From Liopterus haemorrhoidalis (taxonomy: Eukaryota > Arthropoda > Insecta > Coleoptera > Dytiscidae), in assembly GCA_963971575.1 (NCBI GenBank), contig OZ020613.1, forward strand, positions 45,622,239 through 45,686,238: DNA of 64,000 nt. The letters run 5' to 3'. A program made the translations under genes and the position numbers. A model generated the notes under the pieces. It saw only the letters and a list, made by a program, of their open reading frames with translations. It was not told where the DNA came from and made no database searches. Positions within the stretch are counted from its first letter, which is position 1. Each line of letters begins with the position of its first letter. This document shows positions 23,406 to 33,090 of this stretch, one piece after another.

Positions 23406-23490
23406 TTTTATTTTATTTTATTGACAATATAACCTGACGAATACCAAGAGAATATTGTTTTATTTATATACCAATCGTCAAGAAACCTAT

Positions 23491-23493
<3 letters not shown>

Positions 23494-23568
<75 letters not shown>
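23494..23568. repeat. (TA)n microsatellite
   Basis: About 37 uninterrupted TA units between the PLE right arm and an inverted LTR fragment. Confidence 0.95.
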
Positions 23569-23570
<2 letters not shown>

Positions 23571-23575
<5 letters not shown>

Positions 23576-23781
23576 CTGTCCAAATGTTCAGAATCAGTTT
23601 TTAAAAAGTTTTATTACGTCCTTAAAAAATTAAATTATTACAGTTCAAGATTCTAATTAAGACTAAGGAAATAATATGCAAAACATATTAATATAAGCTG
23701 AAAAGAAAATGCTGATTATTAAAAAGTGTCAAGTACATCTTGGGAATATGTTATGTAAAAGGGTGGTGTCTTATTGTGTTA
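23571..23781 (-). mobile_element. LTR fragment (same family as 18.4-22.2 kb element), minus strand
   Basis: It begins with the complement of the LTR end (AATAACTGTCCAAATG) and runs to TTATTGTGTT, lacking about 30 bp of the LTR start. It is bounded on both sides by TA runs. Confidence 0.8.
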
Positions 23782-23805
23782 TATATATATATATATATCA
23801 ACAAA

Positions 23806-23965
23806 GACACTTTTTAATAATCAGCATTTTCTTTTCAGCTTATATTAACATGTTTTGCATATTATTTCCTTAGTCTTAATTAGAATCTTGAACTGTAATA
23901 ATTTAATTTTTTAATGACGTAATAAAACTTTTTAAAAACTGATTCTGAACATTTGGACAGTTATT
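23806..23965 (+). mobile_element. LTR fragment, plus strand
   Basis: It runs from GACACTTTTTAATAATCAGC to the LTR end GGACAGTTATT. It is inverted relative to the neighbouring 23571-23781 piece across an (AT)9 spacer, forming a palindrome-like pair. Confidence 0.8.
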
Positions 23966-24014
23966 TTTTTTTTATATATATATACGAAATCGAAAGAAAG
24001 TTCATGACGAAATT

Positions 24015-26776
24015 GGGTCATTCCATGTCAAGTGGTCTAGGGGTCCCTGCTCGACCATCTCCAATTTTGCTGAAACTTTATGGGTGTATACATATATGTT
24101 TGAAATGATGATCTGTAAAGTTTTAGCTCCATATGTAGTATAGGTGGGGCACCAGGGGGTTGCCTATGGAAGTCATTCGGCCGCGGTGTGGCTCGTTCGT
24201 CAATAATCGGCAAAGTTTCACATGCTTCTGTTGCACAGCTAAAGCAGCTAGCACTCTGAAATTGCATACTCTTGTTCAACTTTTTCTGCTGAACACAAAA
24301 ACTATAGTATCAAAGCTTATTAATGTGTGTACTTGACACAATATGACCTGGAAGTGGCCAAAAAAATTCATCGTAATGAGTTTAAACCATACTTTGACTT
24401 TCCATAACTTAATGAGAAAAGCTTTTGACAACTTTATCTCAAACCAGCTTATTATTCATATGAACATCAAAGCATTGCTTAAGTATTAGCTTCCATGTTC
24501 ATTTGCTTGCTAAGATATTTGCCTGCAAAAATGCCACCGAAGTCAAAATGAGCAAATCTGACCTATTTTCAGAGCTAAATATCACAAAATGGGTCACCTT
24601 CGATTTTATTTTTTTTACCACCATTGGATAGAGCAGGTTTTTTGCTGCTAGAATAAGCTTTTTTCATTTTGGAGTCTTTCTGTTTAAGGTGCAAAAAATG
24701 ACTTTAAACATGATGCTCATATTCGCGCAAAACGGAAAGTTCGGAAAATGTACATTTCACATGCCTTCATTATTAAGACCACTCTAACCAGCAGATAAAA
24801 ATTTGGCAAACTAATTCAAATCTGGGGGGTCAAACACAAAAATAGTGTGTTAAGATAAAGCCATTCACCTGTCCCAGTGACATGTGAAACTGCAGAAGGA
24901 ACTTCATAACTGTAGAATCAAGTCCAACTTTTCTAAAACCACAATTTTAAAATAAAAGATCTTATATAATTAGTTGTCTGGCCAATTTATGAGCCCTGTT
25001 GCATTTTAAAACTGTTTTAAGTTGAAAATCTTAGGCTTAGTTGAATAATGATACATTTTCAATTAAACTTTGTCAAAATTTGAGCTTCAAAATCAAATCC
25101 TACAAAAGGAATAATTAACCTTTCCTGTTTCTTGTGTGGGCTAAATTTTTTTGCTGTCAAACAAATTTTAATAATTGTTTTAATATAATGTATCGTGCAA
25201 AATTATTTTGAATATAACAATTATTTGTTTTTCAGAATATTGGATATTTTATTGAATCATATATTGTTTTATTGCAATCTTTGTTTATGGAATTACAAAA
25301 TTGTGGAGGCGATCTTGCTCCTTGCAGCATCGGCCGTGTGGAGAATTCCACTTGCCATTTAACATCCTATTCAAACAGAAAAGAGTTGAAATTAATAAAA
25401 AACTTTGAATTAAATGAGCAATTATTAATTAGCCAGCGTTCTGGATTGAAGTTCGACGAAACATCAGAAATTTGTCTGCATCATGAAGCTTTGCTTTTGA
25501 CAAAATTTGAATTTTTGCAAAGGTCATGTTGTAATCCTTTTGAAAAGAAGAATCACATCGTGAAGAAGGGTTTACGAGCAATTGATTTGTCAACTGCAAA
25601 TCAGTTGAAGGACTTAACAAGGTGTGACATAAGGCCTGGTGAAAAACTATGTCCCTCCTGCAGAAAACAGTTTACAGAAAGTAAATCAACAGCAGCATCA
25701 GCTTCATCGGAATCAGACTGTGGTGAGGAACTGGAGGTTTCTGAAAAATTGAATGCCAGTTTAACGGCTATTGGTGTTTCTCCTCTAAAATTCTCCTCAA
25801 AATATAAACTGGTTGGTCAGGGTTGAAATTTATGATGCAAAAAAGCATGGCTTATGCTAATCACGGTGAAGTTTCCCGTCCAGTTTCACATTCAAATGTC
25901 ACTGTGACAGATGAATGGCTCTGTAATCTTCCCACATATTTTTTGTGTTTGATCCCCCAGATTTGAATTAGTTTGCCAAATTTTTATCTGTTGGTTAGAG
26001 TGGTCTTAATAATGAAGGCATGTGAAATGTACGTTTTCCGAACTTTCCGTTTTGCACGAATATGAGCATCATGTTTAAAGTCATTTTTTGCACCTTAAAC
26101 AGAAAGACTCCAAAATGAAAAAAGCTTATTCTAGCAGCAAAAAACCTGCTCTATCCAATGGTGGTAAAAAAAATAAAATCGAAGGTGACCCATTTTGTGA
26201 TATTTAGCTCTGAAAATAGGTCAGATTTGCTGATTTTGACTTTGGTGGCATTTTTGCAGGCAAATATCTTAGCAAGCAAATGAACATGGAAGCTAATACT
26301 TAAGCAATGCTTTGATGTTCATATGAATAATAAGCTGGTTTGAAATAAAGCTGTCAAAAGCTTTTCTCATTAAGTTATGGAAAGTCAAAGTATGGCTTAA
26401 ACTCATTACGATGAATTTTTTCGGCCACTTCCAGGTCATATTGTGTCAAATACACACATTAATAAGCTTTGACACTACAGTTTTTGTGTTCAACACAAAA
26501 AGTTGAACAAGAGTGTGCAATTTCATGGTGCTAGCTGCTTTAGTTGTGCAACCGCAGCATCTGAAATTTTGCCGATTATTGACGAACGAGCCACACCACG
26601 GCCGAATGAGTTCCATAGGCAATCCCCTGGTGCCCCACTTATACTACATATGGAGATAAAACTTTACAGATCATCATTTCAAACATATATGTATACACCC
26701 ATAAGGTTTCAGCAAAATTGGAGATGGTCGAGCAGGGACTTTCTCAAAAATTAGACCACTTGACGTGGAATGACCC
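24015..26776. mobile_element. DNA transposon with ~900-bp terminal inverted repeats, unknown superfamily
   Basis: The left arm (24015 to ~24915) and right arm (~25868 to 26776) are inverted copies with roughly 90% identity by eye, starting GGGTCATTCCATGTCAAGTG and the complement GGGTCATTCCACGTCAAGTG. Both ends are flanked by AATT, which could be a 4-bp target duplication or, being palindromic, part of the TIR. The ~950-bp centre holds one cysteine-rich reading frame (25287-25826). I cannot assign it to a known superfamily; it may be an internally deleted derivative. Confidence 0.75.
25287..25826 (+). CDS. Cysteine-rich protein inside the long-TIR element, function unknown
   Basis: An open frame of 179 codons from the first ATG at 25287; the frame extends five codons upstream but only to a TTG. 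It contains CSIGRVENSTCHL, an HH/CC cluster (CLHHEALLL and RSCCNPFEKKNH) and a CxxC pair (KLCPSCRKQF), so one or two zinc-binding units are likely, followed by a Ser/Glu-rich tail. The frame ends at TGA just before the right TIR. It looks like the N-terminal module of a larger transposon-encoded protein left behind by internal deletion. A polypyrimidine-AG (TTTTTCAG at ~25235) upstream suggests it may be an exon. I do not recognise a named domain. Confidence 0.5.
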   Translation: MELQNCGGDLAPCSIGRVENSTCHLTSYSNRKELKLIKNFELNEQLLISQRSGLKFDETSEICLHHEALLLTKFEFLQRSCCNPFEKKNHIVKKGLRAIDLSTANQLKDLTRCDIRPGEKLCPSCRKQFTESKSTAASASSESDCGEELEVSEKLNASLTAIGVSPLKFSSKYKLVGQG

Positions 26777-26789
26777 AATTAATATGGGT

Positions 26790-26985
26790 ATTAAATAAAA
26801 TTCTTATTTCATAATCGTCATATATTTATTATAAAAATTATCGAGACGTTTCGATTGGTAATCCAATCATCCTCAGTCCAATATTACAGGCAAATGTATA
26901 AAATCATGTATTTCCACATTAAAATGTTTGGAACGGACAGGAACGGTTAATCATAGTCTAGCCGAACAGTCTGTCCTATATGTAA
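26790..26985 (-). mobile_element. PLE terminal fragment with hammerhead core
   Basis: It consists of the PLE-style end only; no endonuclease frame is attached. Boundaries are approximate. Confidence 0.5.
26836..26888 (-). ncRNA. Hammerhead-like ribozyme core
   Basis: Minus strand: CTGAGGA (complement of 26870-26876), extra T, perfect 6-bp stem II GATTGG/CCAATC with loop ATTA, GAA, palindromic ACGT, then C (a GUC-type cleavage site). Stem I starts with two pairs and then mismatches. Confidence 0.6.
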
Positions 26986-27136
26986 TATATATATACACTA
27001 TATATACTATCTACTCTGAAATCGGTACCCGAATGATAGCTTCAAATTTTAAAATCGTTTTTTACTTTTATTGGGATGTTTTTTACTGACGAACACAATC
27101 CGGTTTTTAGACTTTCGTATGACTATTTTCCAACAC

Positions 27137-27301
27137 CAGTGGTTTTTAACCAGAGTGTCGCCGCACCCTGCAATAGGTATATAAAAGGCGAACTCCGTAG
27201 AATTAATACGACTGTCATACAGGAAAGTGAGAGTAGGGCGCCTTGCATTTTTCATATTTTACATTAGAGTGCCGTCATCTAAGAAAGGTTAAAAACCACT
27301 G
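27137..27301. mobile_element. hAT-like MITE
   Basis: The ends read CAGTGGTTTTTAACC in inverted orientation, typical of hAT termini. No matching 8-bp duplication is visible, so the call is tentative. A partial direct copy of its left flank and left end recurs around 27545-27660. Confidence 0.5.
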
Positions 27302-27719
27302 GTATATTATATAAAATATGAGTGGGGTATCAAATGAAAGCTATTGACACGTAGATTAGAAAACGGAATTTTATTTTTGCAAAAATATATTTTTACGAGA
27401 TTTTTGCCCAAAATGTTTTTAAAAACTTTTGTCCCGCACTTTATTTTCCAGAAGAGTCGGAAAATGGGACAAGAAAATAAAGTTTGTTTGATTACGTTTA
27501 ATTTCAATATCTGGGTGTGTTCGAGACTCCTACTAAACAAGACACTGTTAAATGTTTTACGAAATTTTGATAGTGTACCCTTTTATTACTGCAGAACACA
27601 ATTCGGTTTTTAGGGTTTCGCATGCATGTCTTCCAATACAAGTGGTTTTTCACCAGTGCTGGATTGCCTAATAGGCAACGTAGGCAGCCTATGAGCCCCG
27701 CGTGTCTAAGGTAGGATAT

Positions 27720-28235
27720 CATTGAAATTCCAGATGAGTTCATCATGAATGAATAAATAGTGACAGCTACATTTGGAAGCAGTTTGACTGCCAGCGATTA
27801 CCTTAACTATTCAAATATAGCCATCCTTTGCCCCCGAAATGAAGATGCTACAAAGCATCAATGAAGATATTCTGAACCTTTTGAATTGCGAGTCTGTAAC
27901 ATATCTTAGCATCGATACAATCGACTGGAATGACGCCTCAAGAACATAAAACTATCCAATAGAATTTTTGTATAGCCTTACCCTTCAGGAATGTCTCCTC
28001 ACAAAGTAAACTTAAATGTAGGGGCAATAATTATGTTGTTATGAAACCTCAACACAAAAAAGGGCCTATGAAATGGCATAAGCCTGGCGGTGACAAAATT
28101 GTTTAAAAATCTAATAACTGGATCTTCCCAAGGAAAGCCAGCTTTCATTCCTAGGATTGATTTTAGCTCCCACCGATCCCGACTTGACGCCTTAACGTGC
28201 GACGGACGTTCAGGTGAAGGGCATACCTAATGGGA
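27720..28235 (+). pseudogene. Pif1-like/Helitron helicase relic
   Basis: Read across frames with several stops, the sequence gives IPDEFIMNE, FGSSLTAS, YSNIAILCPRNED, LLNCESVTYLSIDTIDW, GMSPHKVNLNVGAIIML, LNT, and later GSSQGKPAFIPRIDF. These are in the order found in the C-terminal half of Helitron-type Pif1 helicases. The ATPase N-terminus and the end motifs are missing. The copy is long dead. Confidence 0.65.
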
Positions 28236-28689
28236 AAGTCCTAGAACAGTCTGAATCTTTATAATATAGCTTAAAATATAGCTTTTAAAGAAGCTTTGTG
28301 GTGTACTTGCCAACAAATTAACGCAACTTAATTTTTTTTTAATTATCATAATCAATTTTTTCATGTAATTATTAAATATGAATAACCTAAGTTTAAACAG
28401 CAACTTAGGTTATTCATGACCAGTAGCTCCATATTAATTTCTGTTTCTGCAATCTGTGATGACGATAGCTTATAAGATGTTTATAATTTCTTTTTTAAAT
28501 CAGTTTATTTCCATTGCCTAACTTGGCTATTACTTGACAATTTATTATATTTAGAAAGAAAGCTAGGTATATGACATATCAATAAACACCAGGACTTTTT
28601 TAGTATTGTATTGAGCGCTTCTTTTTAATTTGGTAATTACTTTTACCCCGTCGAATGACGGACTTTTCTCCTAGTTCTTTATATAAATC
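28236..28689. other. Intergenic, nothing recognised
   Basis: AT-rich, no motif seen. Confidence 0.55.
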
Positions 28690-29660
28690 AATCGCATAAA
28701 AGTCATGTTCGTAGTCTTTAAATAGAAATTTCTTTATTAAAATAAAAAAATAATACAAAAATATATAAAAAGAACAGTATATTTTTCACAAAGTCCCTAA
28801 GACAAAATATATCCAGCGTTTTTACAAGTATGGCAGTATTTTTTCTCTCCAGAACGTAATCATTTATGTCTAGAGAGAACTGATGAATGTGCAAATACTT
28901 AATTAGGCTTTCACATCTGAATGGTGTTTCACCAGAATTTTAGTTTGTGACAAGTGAGAATTGAAGAATGTGTAAATGCTGTATTGTGGTGATGGTTGAT
29001 TTTTGTATGATATCTTTCCAGGTTTTACTCATTTGTGTGTAATTAAATCTGATACTTGTGCAAATGCTTTATTATATTTGAGTGGTTTCTCTCCAGAATA
29101 TAATCGTTTGTATTTTGTGAGAGTCGATGCATCTGGAAATGCTGTATTGCTTTCAACTCATTTGAACGGCTTCTCGCCCGAATGTATTCGTCTGTGGTTA
29201 GTGAGATTATGTAAGTGTGAAAATACTTTATTACTCTGATCAGATAAGAATGGTTTCTCGCCAGAATGTATCCGTTTGTAATAAGTGAGCGTGAAAATGC
29301 TTTATTACACTGATTACATACACTTTTGAACGGTGCTCTCCAGAACGTAATCGTTTGTGTCTAACGAGATTTAACGTATACGGAAATGTTTAGTTACAGC
29401 TTTTCTTTTCCTCTAATATTCGAACAGCATCTATATAAAATATTAATACAAAAACTTAATTACACTGCCTACATTTAAATGGTTTCTCAATAAAAAGTTT
29501 CGGCAACAAAGAAATCTGCAACAAAAGTAATAATTTGTGCAAAAGTTTCATTACACTTTTGACAGCTGGATAAGTTCTCGCATGTGTTCCTTTATGAAGT
29601 CTAAAACGCCCGAACTTTATAAATAGTTTACCACACTTCTTGCAGCTAAACACATTATAC
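28690..29660 (-). pseudogene. Decayed C2H2 finger array downstream of gene B
   Basis: On the minus strand about nine finger remnants are recognisable by their HSGEKP-like linkers and KxFxxxxxLxxH helices, but with many frameshifts and stops. One stretch (29456-29653) still reads FSCKKCGKLFIKFGRFRLHK. The 3' part (28690-28835), including an AATAAA on the minus strand near 28735, is closely similar to 54740-54890 downstream of gene D. Shared lesions (the GAGCGTG deletion near 29285 and near 56610) show that the array was already broken before duplication. Confidence 0.75.
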
Positions 29661-29785
29661 TGTACAGGCAGTTCCCGCTTTAAAAACTCCCGTTCCCCTC
29701 CATTTCCATATTCTCGGCTCTAGTTGTATGTCTATTCGTTTATGTTTAGCAAGATGTACATTTTCTAAAGACACTGGTTTACTGT

Positions 29786-30657
29786 TCATATTAAAGGGCG
29801 TCTTTCAAAATGTGTTGGTTTGTGATTTCTGAGAGTTGAAGGATCTGCAAATGCTTTATTACACTGATTACATTTGTACGGTTTCTCACCAGAATGTATT
29901 CGTTGATGCGTAATGAGAGACGAAGAATGTGCAAATGCTTTATTACACTGATAACATTTGAATGGTTTTTCTCCAGAATGTATTCGTTTGTGTTTAATGA
30001 GAGATGATGAATCTGCAAATGCTTTATTACACTGATCACATTTGTAAGGCTTCGCTCCAGTATGTTTTCGTTTGTGTTTAGTTAGGCCCGATTTGTTTGT
30101 AAATACTTTATTACACTGATCGCATTTGAATGGTTTTTCTCCAGAATGTACTCGTCTGTGTCTAATGAGATCTGATGAATTTGCAAATGCTTTATTACAC
30201 TGATCACAACTGTATGGTTTCTCTCCAGAATGTATTCGTTGGTGAATAGTGAGATGATGTGATTGTGAAAACTCTTTATTACACTCATCACATTTAAACG
30301 GTCTCTCCCCAGAATGTATTCGTTTGTGATTAGTGAGATGATGCGACCGAGGAAATGCTTTATCACACTGGTCACATTTGAATGGTTTCTCTCCAGAATG
30401 TAATTGTTTGTGTCTAGTGAGAGCACACTGGACTGAAAATGTTTTATTACACTGATCACATTCAAATGGTCTCTCTCCAGAATGTAATTGTTTGTGCCTG
30501 ATAAGTTGCGACTTATATGAATACGTTTTATTACACTGCTCACATGTCAGAGCTCGTTCAAATGTCTTCGATTTTGATGTTATGAGTTGTTTTAGTTTGC
30601 TGATGGATACTATCGTACCTGGACTGTCACCTTGATTACTGGAAGATGTTTCACTAT
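29786..30657 (-). CDS. Gene B exon 4: nine C2H2 fingers
   Basis: It starts after CTTGCAG| and reads [14 protein letters not shown], a linker, then fingers from [16 protein letters not shown] to [16 protein letters not shown]. The last finger has the HKPTH spacing and is followed by FERRPLI and TGA (29786-29788). Cys and His ligands are intact in all nine. The other frames of this exon give long spurious open frames, because the 84-bp repeat keeps several frames open. Confidence 0.87.
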
Positions 30658-32520
30658 CTGCAAGAAAACGTGTGTTAATTAGGGTGATAAAAGTAAGTAA
30701 TTAAAATAAAGTTATTTAATTTCTTAACTTCCTTTGATGTGGCTATATATATACATATATGTTAGCGGAAAATATTATTGTTATTGTTGCGCCCGTGGAG
30801 CGCAAACAATAATATTATTACCTGGGTGGAAAATATTGTGCGCTATTTTCCAGACACCCGGTATAATATTCTTATATTTCAGTTGTGACCAAACGTTTCC
30901 GTCCGAATTGTAAGTTTGAACTGGTCGGTTACCGCTAATGTGGCGATTTTTCCCGCACAAACATTCATTATTACAGCAAACTTGTCAGCGTAAACTTACC
31001 AAGTTTATTCTGTAAGAATCTACGAATATAATTGCGTATAGAGATGTCCAGGATTTTGTAGGACAATATTTTGCAGATTTTTTCTCTATGAATCTGGGGA
31101 TAAAATAACATAAAGAAATGTCTAGGATTTCGTAGGCACAATATTTAAACTGATTTGAGATATATTTATTTATTTTATTTACTTTAAAGGTAATGATGTG
31201 TTTGCCAACACAGTTGGCAACGGGTGCACTAGTTATATAATAATTGTTAAATTTGTTACATTTTAAATTGTACTGATTTGTAAAAATTTAGTACACTTCG
31301 CTGGGTTCGTCCCGTTTGTGTTCCCAGGGTAAATGGATGGATGGATGGATGGATGGATGGATGGATGGATGGATGGATGGATGGATGGATGGATGGATGG
31401 ATGGATGGATGGATGGATGGATGGATGGATGGATGGATGGATGGATGGATGGATGGATGGATGGATGGATGGATGGATGGATGGATAAGAAAGAAAGAAG
31501 AAATAGTTCCGCAAAATATAGATATGAAAATGCTGGGGTTGAAAGTGTAATGTCAAACAGCCTTTAGTCATTTTACTACTGTGCAAGTACTTAATACATG
31601 AAAACTAATAATTCGAACATTGGAAGCTAACAATTAATACAATGATATTAAATTATTAACTGACCTGTACCTTGTCCAGCTACACTCTCCTCATATTCAC
31701 AGTCATCTCCACATTCAGACTTGATATAAATCTCTTCCGTTGTGATAGGATTGTAGTTATACTGGGACTGGTCGTCAGTAGCTGATACGTAATTTGTCTC
31801 CCGAGTATCGTGACTCTCTGAAATATAAATAGTCACAGTTACTATTACTCTATCTTTTTTCAGTAAAATACGTTTTCGATCCACTCGTGGCACGGAAATT
31901 TTCTAATGAAATTTATTTTGAAATCAACTGTTATACATGAAAACTGTGCTACTGTGTAAAATACAAATTTAAATCTCGAGGAAGTTTTGTTTCAACAACA
32001 AAAGCACATATGTGCAGTTGTTGTTATAATTTTGACTATAAACAACTCTAGAAGTTTGTTTTATACAATGAACCCGCACTGCAGTGATAGAAATCAACTG
32101 TACACAAAACACGTGATGATGCATAATGCAGTTACTGCCGGTCAATGCAGTTACTGCTGATTCAGCATTTACAATACGAATATATTTTAAATATTCATTG
32201 ATAACATGGAAAACAATTGAACCAGTTCTACTGACCAGCGTTTGTAAAGGCTTCACTCTCGTTAACTTCCTCTTTTATTCCTACAATAAACAGATTGTAG
32301 TCAAACATAAATTAATAGTTAAAAAATATATCACATAAGATTTTGGCTAAACAAATATTTCTGAAATTGGCCTGAATAAATATGCTCATGACTAACCATT
32401 CTCCCATTCAGAAATGTAATTTATTTCAGTTTTCATTTCATGTTCATTGGTATCTTCTATATATTCTGTTTTAAAATAAATCTCTTTTTTAATAATATCG
32501 CTGTTTTTTGTAACATTCAT
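29786..32520 (-). CDS. C2H2 zinc-finger protein gene B (four exons)
   Basis: Spliced model on the minus strand: 32520-32397, 32280-32236, 31817-31665 and 30657-29786, giving 397 residues. All junctions are phase 1; donors read G|GTTAGT or G|GTCAGT, acceptors TAG or CAG. The N-terminus has SUMO-consensus motifs IKKE, FKTE and MKTE (exon 1), IKEE (exon 2) and IKSE (exon 3). Exon 4 encodes nine C2H2 fingers. It lacks an internal ATG in frame, so it only makes sense as a spliced exon. The closest paralogue is gene C (short exon 2, KSK.FERA linker). Expected role: nuclear DNA-binding regulator, target unknown. A perfect ATGG microsatellite lies in intron 3. Confidence 0.8.
30658..31664 (-). other. 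Gene B intron 3
   Basis: It contains two imperfect hairpins (30768-30825 around GTTGCGC/GCGCAA, and 30829-30862 around GGTGGAAAATA/TATTTTCCAGACACC), perhaps a small MITE, and the ATGG microsatellite. Confidence 0.6.
31333..31486. repeat. (ATGG)n microsatellite, about 38 perfect units
   Basis: An uninterrupted tetranucleotide run of about 154 bp. It creates spurious open frames on both strands (MDGW and IHPS repeats). Confidence 0.97.
31665..31817 (-). CDS. Gene B exon 3
   Basis: 153 nt, 51 codons, phase 1-1, between TATTTCAG| and ACAG|GTCAGT. It reads [11 protein letters not shown], then [10 protein letters not shown] and the IKSE motif followed by CGDDCEYEE. It is two codons shorter than in A, C and D (the YNYNTNIII segment). 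Confidence 0.82.
32236..32280 (-). CDS. Gene B exon 2 (short form)
   Basis: 45 nt, 15 codons: [15 protein letters not shown]. It is bounded by TTTATTGTAG| and CTG|GTCAGT, phase 1-1. It corresponds to the two ends of the long exon 2 of A and D without the middle ~30 codons. Confidence 0.72.
32397..32520 (-). CDS. Gene B exon 1
   Basis: The ATG (32520-32518) opens 41 codons plus one base, starting [20 protein letters not shown] and ending ISEWEN before donor G|GTTAGT. It carries three psi-K-x-E motifs. Confidence 0.78.
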
Positions 32521-32665
32521 ATTTATTACTCAAACAAAAACCTTCCAATATTTTTCTAATTTCCATATAAGAAAAATTGCATCTAGCGTAACCATACCAA
32601 CATGCTTTATTATTAGGTATAGAGCAGGTCGTGCGGATTACTGGACGAGACCTCTTAAATCATTT
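32521..32665 (-). promoter_or_regulatory. Conserved upstream/5'UTR block of gene B
   Basis: It aligns with the blocks before exon 1 of gene C (50021-50165) and gene A (3160-3308). The best-kept core on the minus strand is GTCCAGTAATCCGCACG, against GTCCAATAATCCGCACG in gene C. Confidence 0.5.
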
Positions 32666-32819
32666 GGACTCAACAATGGCCGATGACGGAACTGTGATCG
32701 CTGTAAAACAGCTGAGCGAAACGAGTAATTTGAAAGTTGTCTTCATTTGTTAAATGTTAAATCTTCGATATACAATGGATAATAAACAGCTATTTATACT
32801 AAATAATTTTAATTTTTTA

Positions 32820-33090
32820 AGTGCAACACATTCTTCTTAGTGTTTATTTGGAGGAGAGGAGTCGTTTAACGCTGAACATGTTATGTTACGCAGAATTTTG
32901 GAAAAAAAGTAATGAGCATGTCGACATATATGGGTTATGTTTGAAAACAAGCAGTCAGAAATCACCTCTCACGAAGGCACTGGAAAGTTTTATTACGTTT
33001 TAAATTCATCATGCACTTGTAAAGCAGGAACTTCATGCAAACATGTTTCATCTGTCTTTATTTTGTACCAGTTGGTTAACAAACCAAAAT
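32820..33090 (+). pseudogene. SWIM-type zinc-finger protein relic
   Basis: Read across a frameshift, the sequence gives NAEHVML, then EHVDIYGLCLKTSSQKS, then CTCKAGTSCKHVSSVF and ILYQLVNK. CxC...CxH fits a SWIM zinc finger as found in arthropod SWIM-domain proteins. Start and downstream domains are absent. It could be a gene relic or a retro-copied fragment. Confidence 0.45.

Larger units (their letters stand above)
22224..23465. mobile_element. Head-to-head pair of Penelope-like element copies (large palindrome)
   Basis: The left arm 22224-22786 (minus) and right arm 22847-23465 (plus) are near-perfect inverted copies around a 60-bp centre that continues the left copy only. Each arm carries the end of a GIY-YIG endonuclease domain, a shared 3' region and, at the outer end, a hammerhead-like core. 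The right arm has about 52 bp (around 23129-23181) missing from the left. Penelope-like elements often occur as 5'-truncated copies in inverted or tandem pairs. Both outer ends abut TA-rich repeats. Confidence 0.85.

Noticed and set aside
25272..25286. Upstream extension of the cysteine-rich ORF
   Set aside because: It opens with TTG; the first ATG is at 25287.
27137..27301. 8-bp TSD for the hAT-like MITE
   Set aside because: Left flank TCCAACAC and right flank GTATATTA do not match.
29791..30543. Long minus-strand frames rich in NVISVIKH repeats
   Set aside because: They are out-of-frame readings of the gene B finger repeats (same for 41327-41620, 41747-42292, 56838-57146 and 8862-9164 in genes C, D and A). 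The 84-bp period keeps alternative frames open.
31263..31586. Frames of IHPS or MDGW repeats on both strands
   Set aside because: Translation of the ATGG microsatellite; no start context or other motif.
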